Positions 14,083-18,218 of a stretch of 18,218 bases of DNA are shown here, one piece after another. Both the position numbers and the translations under genes were made by a program. How positions within the stretch are numbered: the stretch's first letter is position 1; every line of letters begins with the position of its first letter. The DNA is taken from assembly GCA_017460265.1 (NCBI GenBank), contig JAFUBJ010000060.1, positions 1 through 18,218 of the forward strand, written 5' to 3'. The notes under the pieces were generated by a model. The model saw only the letters and a program-made list of their open reading frames with translations, was not told the DNA's origin and ran no database searches. The stretch is from Atopobiaceae bacterium. GTDB taxonomy: Bacteria; Actinomycetota; Coriobacteriia; Coriobacteriales; Atopobiaceae.

Positions 14083-14099
14083 ATGTCGCGACACTGTCG
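14083..14099 (+). promoter_or_regulatory. third TGTCGCGACA site, between the AlbA_2 and AraC genes
   Basis: ATGTCGCGACACTGTCG here is identical to 12640-12656 upstream of the AlbA_2 gene. It lies 11 nt after that gene's stop and 45 nt before the AraC start. The flanking TGCGACA (14063-14069) overlaps the end of the coding sequence. The site could let the AlbA_2 protein control the AraC gene as well. Confidence 0.75.
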
Positions 14100-14144
14100 T
14101 ATGACTGGTTTGGGAGACGGAGCCCCTTCGGGCAAGGTGGCTGC

Positions 14145-15038
14145 ATGATTACTCAGAATGGACCTATACGAACGAGTGCCACGGGCGAGGAGCTGTGGTC
14201 TCACGGGACCTCTGCCTTCCCCTGCGGATGCTACCAGACCGACCTCCATGCGGATGAGGTTCCCTGGCACTGGCATGCCGAGTACGAGTTTGGCTTGTGC
14301 ATCGAAGGGCTCATCGACTACCGCGCGGGTGGCGAACGGTTGCTACTACGCGCAGGCGACGCGGTCTTCGTCAACGGTGGGGTCCCTCATACTGAGGCAC
14401 CTGTGACTGGCTTTGAAGGGCCCTGCGTGGAGGGCAGCCTCGTCTGTCGGCCGTCCATGCTCTATGGCACCGAGCGGAGTTCGATCTACCTCGAATACTT
14501 CAGGCGTCTTGCGGAGCCGACCGCTCCCCAAGTGGTGCATCTGTCTTCTGCCGGTGAGCTCTGGCAGCGTGATGCTGCCGCTGCGGCACACAAAGCGCAT
14601 GCCGCCGTCGCTGCCGACGAGCGGTATGCGGATGTGACAGCACGTGATCTGCTCACGCATGTGTGCCTTGCGGTGCTCGAGCACGCGGATGCGAGGCCAG
14701 AGGCGCATCGCACGACGGAGCGCAGCCTAGGGCGGGTACAGGCCATGCTCTCATTCATCGAGGAGCACTATGCTGAGCCCGTTGGGGCCAAAGAGATTGC
14801 GGCAGCGGCGAGCGTGAGCCCGCGCGAGGCCCAGAGGGCGTTCCAGCAGGCTATCGGTGAGTCTCCCATGTCGTATCTCAACAACTGGAGATTGTACGAG
14901 GCCTCGCGTCTACTGCGCACCACCGATGAACCCGTGTCAGCCATTGCGCATATAGTTGGCTTCTCGAGCCACAGCCACTTTGCGCGGAGGTTCCGCGAGC
15001 GCTACGGTCACACGCCCGCCGAGCATCGCAATCGCTGA
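14145..15038 (+). CDS. AraC-family transcriptional regulator with N-terminal cupin
   Basis: The product has 297 residues, usual for the family. The N-terminal cupin has WHWHAEYEF (41-49), with the histidines and glutamate that bind metal or ligand, and AGDAVFVNGGVPH (70-82). The C-terminal AraC domain (about 195-297) has both helix-turn-helices: AKEIAAAASVSPREAQRAFQQ and VSAIAHIVGFSSHSHFARRFRERYG-type signatures, ending HTPAEHR. ATG 14145 was chosen because AAGGTGG lies at 14134-14140. An upstream ATG at 14079 would place the start across the TGTCGCGACA operator and add unrelated residues. It probably senses a sugar or related small molecule. Its targets are not evident, since neighbours on both sides have their own signals. 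Confidence 0.9.
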   Translation: MITQNGPIRTSATGEELWSHGTSAFPCGCYQTDLHADEVPWHWHAEYEFGLCIEGLIDYRAGGERLLLRAGDAVFVNGGVPHTEAPVTGFEGPCVEGSLVCRPSMLYGTERSSIYLEYFRRLAEPTAPQVVHLSSAGELWQRDAAAAAHKAHAAVAADERYADVTARDLLTHVCLAVLEHADARPEAHRTTERSLGRVQAMLSFIEEHYAEPVGAKEIAAAASVSPREAQRAFQQAIGESPMSYLNNWRLYEASRLLRTTDEPVSAIAHIVGFSSHSHFARRFRERYGHTPAEHRNR

Positions 15039-15046
15039 GCGGGAGT

Positions 15047-15077
15047 GCGCCCATGGGGTGCTCAGGCCCATGGGCGC
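15047..15077. terminator. bidirectional stem-loop between convergent genes
   Basis: GCGCCCATGGG (15047-15057) and CCCATGGGCGC (15067-15077) are perfect 11-bp arms with a 9-nt loop. It lies between the end of the AraC gene and the end of the convergent HAD gene, so it probably ends both transcripts, although neither strand has a T-run. Confidence 0.65.
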
Positions 15078-15104
15078 TGAGAGAAAGGGCTACCTAGGGC
15101 AGGC

Positions 15105-15956
15105 CTACGCCACAAGCTCCGGTACCAGGCGTTCGAGCGCATCGGCGATGCCGTCGCTGTTGTTGTCGCCCGTCACGTAGTCGGCCTCGGCCTTGACCTC
15201 GTCCACGGCGTTGCCCATGGCCACGCCGATCTGTGCCCACTTGATCATCGTGAGGTCGTTCTGCGCATCACCGAAGCTCATGACCTCGGAGCGGTCGATG
15301 CCCAGCACGGCGAAGGTGTCCTTGAGCGCGCGCACCTTGTCTACTCCGAGCGGCGTGAACTCGAAGTACACCGGAGAGGTGAACATGGCCGTGAGCTCGC
15401 CCTCGAAGGGCGCCGCCATCTCCTGCCAATGCTCCTGCAGGTAGTCGGGGTCGCCGGCGTTGAGGATCTTGTTGACGGGCCAGGCGCAGAACTCCGCAAG
15501 GTCGCGCTTCTCGCAGAGCAGGTAGTTGTTGGAGTGGCCCTCGTACTGGATGATGAGGCGACGCCCGCCCTCGCCGTCGGGCACGGTGAAGAAGCAGTCG
15601 TTGACGTACATGTACTCGCCGTGGTCCACCACGGGAGCCACCTCGAACTTCTTCATGTGCTCCAGCACGCGGCGGGTCTGCTCAGCCGTGAGCGCCTGCT
15701 CGAAGTAGACCTGGCCGGTCTCGCAGTTGAGCGACTTGGCTCCGTTGTAGCACACGAGCACGCCGCCATGGTGCGCGAGGTCGAGGTCGGCCGCGTAGGT
15801 GGAGAGGCCCGTGGCCGTGCGGCCGGAGGCGAGCACCAGCACCACGCCCTTCTCCTGGCACTTGAGCAGGGCCTCGCGTGTGCGTGGGGTGATGACCTTG
15901 TCGTCGTTGGTGAGCGTGCCGTCGATGTCGAGCAGTATCGCCTTGATATGTGCCAT
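15105..15956 (-). CDS. Cof-type HAD-IIB family phosphatase
   Basis: The product has 283 residues. Motif I is DIDGT (10-14), with nucleophile D10 and acid D12. Motif II is the serine in VLASGRT, and motif IV is SFGDAQNDLTMIKWA, followed by the usual VAMGNAVDEVKAEADYVT and GIADAL ending. The stretch between motifs II and III holds the C2 cap typical of Cof/YidA-like enzymes, which dephosphorylate sugar phosphates, phosphorylated cofactors or nucleotides. The ATG at 15956 was chosen because GGGAGG precedes it closely on the minus strand. An upstream ATG adds 12 unrelated residues. It is cytoplasmic. The context (PTS, ROK) suits a sugar-phosphate phosphatase, but no substrate can be named. Confidence 0.93.
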   Translation of the reverse strand: MAHIKAILLDIDGTLTNDDKVITPRTREALLKCQEKGVVLVLASGRTATGLSTYAADLDLAHHGGVLVCYNGAKSLNCETGQVYFEQALTAEQTRRVLEHMKKFEVAPVVDHGEYMYVNDCFFTVPDGEGGRRLIIQYEGHSNNYLLCEKRDLAEFCAWPVNKILNAGDPDYLQEHWQEMAAPFEGELTAMFTSPVYFEFTPLGVDKVRALKDTFAVLGIDRSEVMSFGDAQNDLTMIKWAQIGVAMGNAVDEVKAEADYVTGDNNSDGIADALERLVPELVA

Positions 15957-16021
15957 GAGAGCCTCCCTCTTCCGCTGCTGAAACTGAGGCAAGGATACCG
16001 AGCGTTGGCAAACGTTGGATT

Positions 16022-16078
16022 CTACCTGTCGCTTTCGTGATAGCGACTGTCGCTATGAGGAAAAGCGTGGGTACGCTT
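16022..16078. promoter_or_regulatory. palindromes between the divergent HAD and VOC genes
   Basis: TAGCGAC-T-GTCGCTA (16041-16055) is a perfect 15-bp palindrome, preceded at about 16027 by another TGTCGCT half-site. AAGCGT (16063-16068) and ACGCTT (16073-16078) form a second small palindrome. Their place between divergent genes suggests an operator region. The TGTCGC half resembles the TGTCGCGACA sites at 12591, 12641 and 14084. Confidence 0.5.
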
Positions 16079-16128
16079 GCCTGCGAGAATGAAGTTGGAT
16101 GCCTTTGTCTACCGGGGAGGAGTTCGAT

Positions 16129-16512
16129 ATGAGGATTGAGCACGTGGCACTGTGGGCGTATGACCTGGAGCGGGCGAGGACATGGTGGGAAACCTACTTC
16201 GATGCTGCGGCGGGAGACGAGTATGTGAATGCCGCGGGCTTACACTCGTACTTCCTCACGTTTCCGGATGGTGGGGCAAGGCTAGAGCTCATGTGGGATG
16301 GGGCTCAGCTGCCCAACGAGGAAGGCCGGCCTCATGACGGCTATGGCCACGTGGCGGTTTCGGTGGGCTCGCCGGAGGCGGTCGATGCACTGACGGCACG
16401 TCTCGTTGCCGACGGCTTTCGCTGTCCGAGCGGCCCGCGCACCACGGGAGATGGCTACTACGAGAGCTGCGTGCTTGACGCCGAGGGCAACCGCGTGGAG
16501 ATTACGGTGTAG
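16129..16512 (+). CDS. VOC (glyoxalase/bleomycin-resistance fold) protein
   Basis: The product has 127 residues, the usual single-unit VOC length. It shows two beta-alpha-beta-beta-beta modules. The first begins MRIEHVALWAYDLERARTWW and ends GARLELMW. The second begins YGHVAVSVGS and ends LDAEGNRVEITV. The metal ligands expected for glyoxalase-I-like members are all present: H5, a glutamate in LEL, H in GHVAV and the glutamate in VEIT. It therefore may be a metal-dependent lyase or isomerase acting on a small carbonyl compound, but lactoylglutathione lyase activity cannot be asserted. GGGGAGG at 16114-16120 lies 8 nt before ATG 16129. An upstream ATG at 16099 would add 10 residues. Confidence 0.88.
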   Translation: MRIEHVALWAYDLERARTWWETYFDAAAGDEYVNAAGLHSYFLTFPDGGARLELMWDGAQLPNEEGRPHDGYGHVAVSVGSPEAVDALTARLVADGFRCPSGPRTTGDGYYESCVLDAEGNRVEITV

Positions 16513-16586
16513 GAAGACGTGTCGGAGAGCGTCGCCTCTCCGTGCCTGGGCGGTGTGCATCAATACGTCAGCAATGGGGGGTGGCT

Positions 16587-18008
16587 ATGGCAAGCGAGAA
16601 TGGGCTGGTCGAGGCGCTGCGTTCGTGGATCCTTGTGCAAGAGGTCTCGGGCTATGCGCTATCGAGCACGGGCGATGGGCAGGTTCGTCTGGAGGACGCA
16701 GCCCACACTGGTGAGGTGAACTTCTACGAGCTCGAGCTCGACGCGACGGTGGTTGAGATGCGCATCGTCCGCCAGGTGGACGACGAGAACGTCTTCTTCC
16801 TGCATTTCATGCTCGACGACCTCGTGCGTGCTCAGGAGCTCTTTGGCGAGATGGCGGGCGCCCTCGCGGAGCTTTCGTCGGGGCGCAAGGTGCGCGTGCT
16901 CCTCTCGTGCACCTGCGGCATCACCACTACGATGTTTGCGCACAAGATGGGGGAGCTTTCGGATGCGTTCGGTCTAGGATACGAGGTCTGTGCCAAGCCC
17001 CTCGACCAGGCGATTCTCGCACAGGAGTCCTTCGACGCCGTGATGCTTGCCCCGCAGGTCGCCTTCGAGCGCAACCGCGTTGCGGCTGCCTATCCCGGTG
17101 CCGTCGTGTTCGAGATTCCCGCTCGCATCTTCGGCAGCTATGATGCCGCCGGTGCTGTGCGTCTGCTGAGCAACGCCCTCGACGGGCACAACCGCGGCGT
17201 CGAGGGAGAGCGCGACCAGTCGACGATGCCCCAGGACCTTGCCTGGCCGGGACGCATCATGGTGGTGACGGCTGTGCTTGGCTCGCGTCAGTCGACCTTC
17301 GAGTATCGGGTGATCGAGCGCGGGGAGACGGTGCTTGCAGGAAAGACTGCCAAGCGCGTCTTCGACTTCCGCGACGTGGAGGACCTGCTGGCGGGCGTGC
17401 GCCTGCAGGGCATCGACGTGGGGAGGCTTGATGCCATAGGCATCGCGGTGCCGGGCATCGTGGGGGAGGGGTCGGTCGTGCTTCCCTCGCTGGGCCTCGA
17501 GGACCGCGACCTGGGTGCACGCATCAGCAGGGCATACGACGTCCCGGTCTTTCTCGACAACGACGCCAATGCCGCAGCGGTTGGGTGCTCGTACCTGCAG
17601 TCCTCCTATGGGAGCATCACCTACCACCGCGAGAGCTTTGGCCACGAGGTGGGCGGCCAGGGGATGGTCGAGGACCGCAGGCTCATCCGCGGCAAGCACA
17701 GCTTCGCCGGAGAGCTTAATCACCTGCTGGGTGTGATGCGTTTCTCGACAGACCCCGCGGACCTCGCTTGGACCGAGGACGGCATGTACGAGCTGGTCAG
17801 CCGATGGCTGTTGGTCAACGTGGTGGAGCACGCGCCCGATGCCATCTATGTGGACGCCTGGCCCGTCACCGACATGGACCGCCTGCGTGGCATGCTGACG
17901 CCGCACGTGGACGAACAGTACCTGCCCGACCTGCTCCCCGCCCCGGACTTCACCGAGGCGACGCTCCTCGGCGAGCTCGCCCTGTGTATTCAGCATCTTC
18001 GGCAATAA
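16587..18008 (+). CDS. PTS EIIB-like domain fused to a ROK domain
   Basis: The product has 473 residues. Residues 1-100 are an unrecognised domain (FLHFMLDDLVRAQELFGEM). Residues 101-195 look like a lactose/cellobiose-type EIIB: a KVRVLLSCTCGITTTMFAHKM phosphocysteine loop (C108-x-x-G111), then alternating strands DAVMLAPQVAFER and GAVVFEIPARIFGSYD. Residues from about 220 form a ROK fold: LDAIGIAVPGIVGEGSVVLP (281-300), FLDNDANAAAVG (322-333, with D326 in the catalytic position) and a later GELNHL. The N-terminal D-x-GG-x ATP loop of ROK kinases is not recognisable (VLGSRQSTFEYRV instead), so kinase activity is doubtful. A sensor of PTS phosphorylation state is more likely. No DNA-binding domain is evident. 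ATG 16587 follows a G-rich stretch (16576-16582); the start is not certain. Confidence 0.72.
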   Translation: MASENGLVEALRSWILVQEVSGYALSSTGDGQVRLEDAAHTGEVNFYELELDATVVEMRIVRQVDDENVFFLHFMLDDLVRAQELFGEMAGALAELSSGRKVRVLLSCTCGITTTMFAHKMGELSDAFGLGYEVCAKPLDQAILAQESFDAVMLAPQVAFERNRVAAAYPGAVVFEIPARIFGSYDAAGAVRLLSNALDGHNRGVEGERDQSTMPQDLAWPGRIMVVTAVLGSRQSTFEYRVIERGETVLAGKTAKRVFDFRDVEDLLAGVRLQGIDVGRLDAIGIAVPGIVGEGSVVLPSLGLEDRDLGARISRAYDVPVFLDNDANAAAVGCSYLQSSYGSITYHRESFGHEVGGQGMVEDRRLIRGKHSFAGELNHLLGVMRFSTDPADLAWTEDGMYELVSRWLLVNVVEHAPDAIYVDAWPVTDMDRLRGMLTPHVDEQYLPDLLPAPDFTEATLLGELALCIQHLRQ

Positions 18009-18074
18009 CAAGCCCAGGAATTGCATTGTCGCTTTTAGGCTAGATGTTGACGCTGCGGCGATAGGAAGATTGTC

Positions 18075-18218
18075 TCAGGAATGGAGGCGCGTAAGATTCT
18101 CGTCCGCGTCCACCACGTTCAAGACGCTCTGCATGAGCACGTCGACGGCGCTCCCCACCCAGGGGAGCGCCCTGTGGGGCAGGAGCTGCTCGCCCAGCGG
18201 CGTGAGCGTGAGGCCAGG
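18075..18218 (-). CDS. C-terminal end of a minus-strand gene (possible winged-helix protein)
   Basis: The frame is open from the right edge of the window to TGA (18077-18075), giving 47 residues. GLTLTPLGEQLLPH resembles the wing of LysR/ModE-type winged helices (LTP-x-GE-x-LL). It is followed by about 30 residues (VGSAVDVLMQSVLNVVD) ending in RLHS. If this reading is right, the protein is short or the match is fortuitous. It converges with the EIIB-ROK gene, and the 66 nt between hold no clear terminator. Confidence 0.45.
   Translation of the reverse strand, partial: PGLTLTPLGEQLLPHRALPWVGSAVDVLMQSVLNVVDADENLTRLHS

Overview
The window is GC-rich bacterial DNA (roughly two thirds G+C by eye). 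Its gene content, with cellobiose-type PTS permeases, Gfo/Idh oxidoreductases, LacI, AraC and ROK proteins, COG2865-type AlbA_2/ATPase proteins and actinobacterial-style TPP aptamers, fits an anaerobic actinobacterium of the Coriobacteriia (Olsenella, Atopobium or Collinsella-like). That placement is inferred from gene content and composition, not from a marker gene. There are no rRNA or tRNA genes and no CRISPR array. Region 1 (1-2000) is the end of an operon: the C-terminus of a PTS EIIC, a YhhX-like Gfo/Idh/MocA oxidoreductase and a UPF0303/HbpS-like protein. Region 2 (2010-2480) is non-coding and holds a TPP-riboswitch-like element (A) with its own terminator but no sense-strand gene after it. 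Region 3 (2486-8045) is a sugar-utilisation cluster. A LacI regulator diverges from a solitary cellobiose-type EIIC, a PTS-linked TIM-barrel protein, a ROK sugar kinase and an alpha/beta hydrolase. The divergent region has a consensus-like promoter (TTGACA, 17 nt, TATAAA) with LacI-type operators on it. Two genes here look damaged: the EIIC is frameshifted in a run of 8 C, and the ROK kinase has an in-frame TGA at codon 18. Region 4 (8049-9928) contains gene debris (C-terminus of a DUF4143-type ATPase, an alpha/beta hydrolase without its N-terminus) and an intact short-chain dehydrogenase. Region 5 (10184-14145) is the most unusual part. Two further TPP-riboswitch-like elements with intrinsic terminators (B and C) share a 157-nt block at about 93% identity. 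Each lies just upstream of an AlbA_2 + HATPase_c_4 + winged-helix gene, and each gene has its own conspicuous palindromes: a perfect 23-bp inverted repeat for the first, and repeated TGTCGCGACA sites upstream and downstream of the second. No thiamin gene is present, so the three aptamers are orphans with respect to the usual regulon. Region 6 (14145-18218) has an AraC regulator, a Cof-type HAD phosphatase, a VOC-fold protein, a protein that appears to fuse a PTS EIIB-like domain to a ROK domain, and the C-terminus of a further gene on the minus strand. Overall, the cluster suggests PTS-driven uptake of disaccharides or oligosaccharides with local repressors, broken up by accessory DNA and decaying genes.
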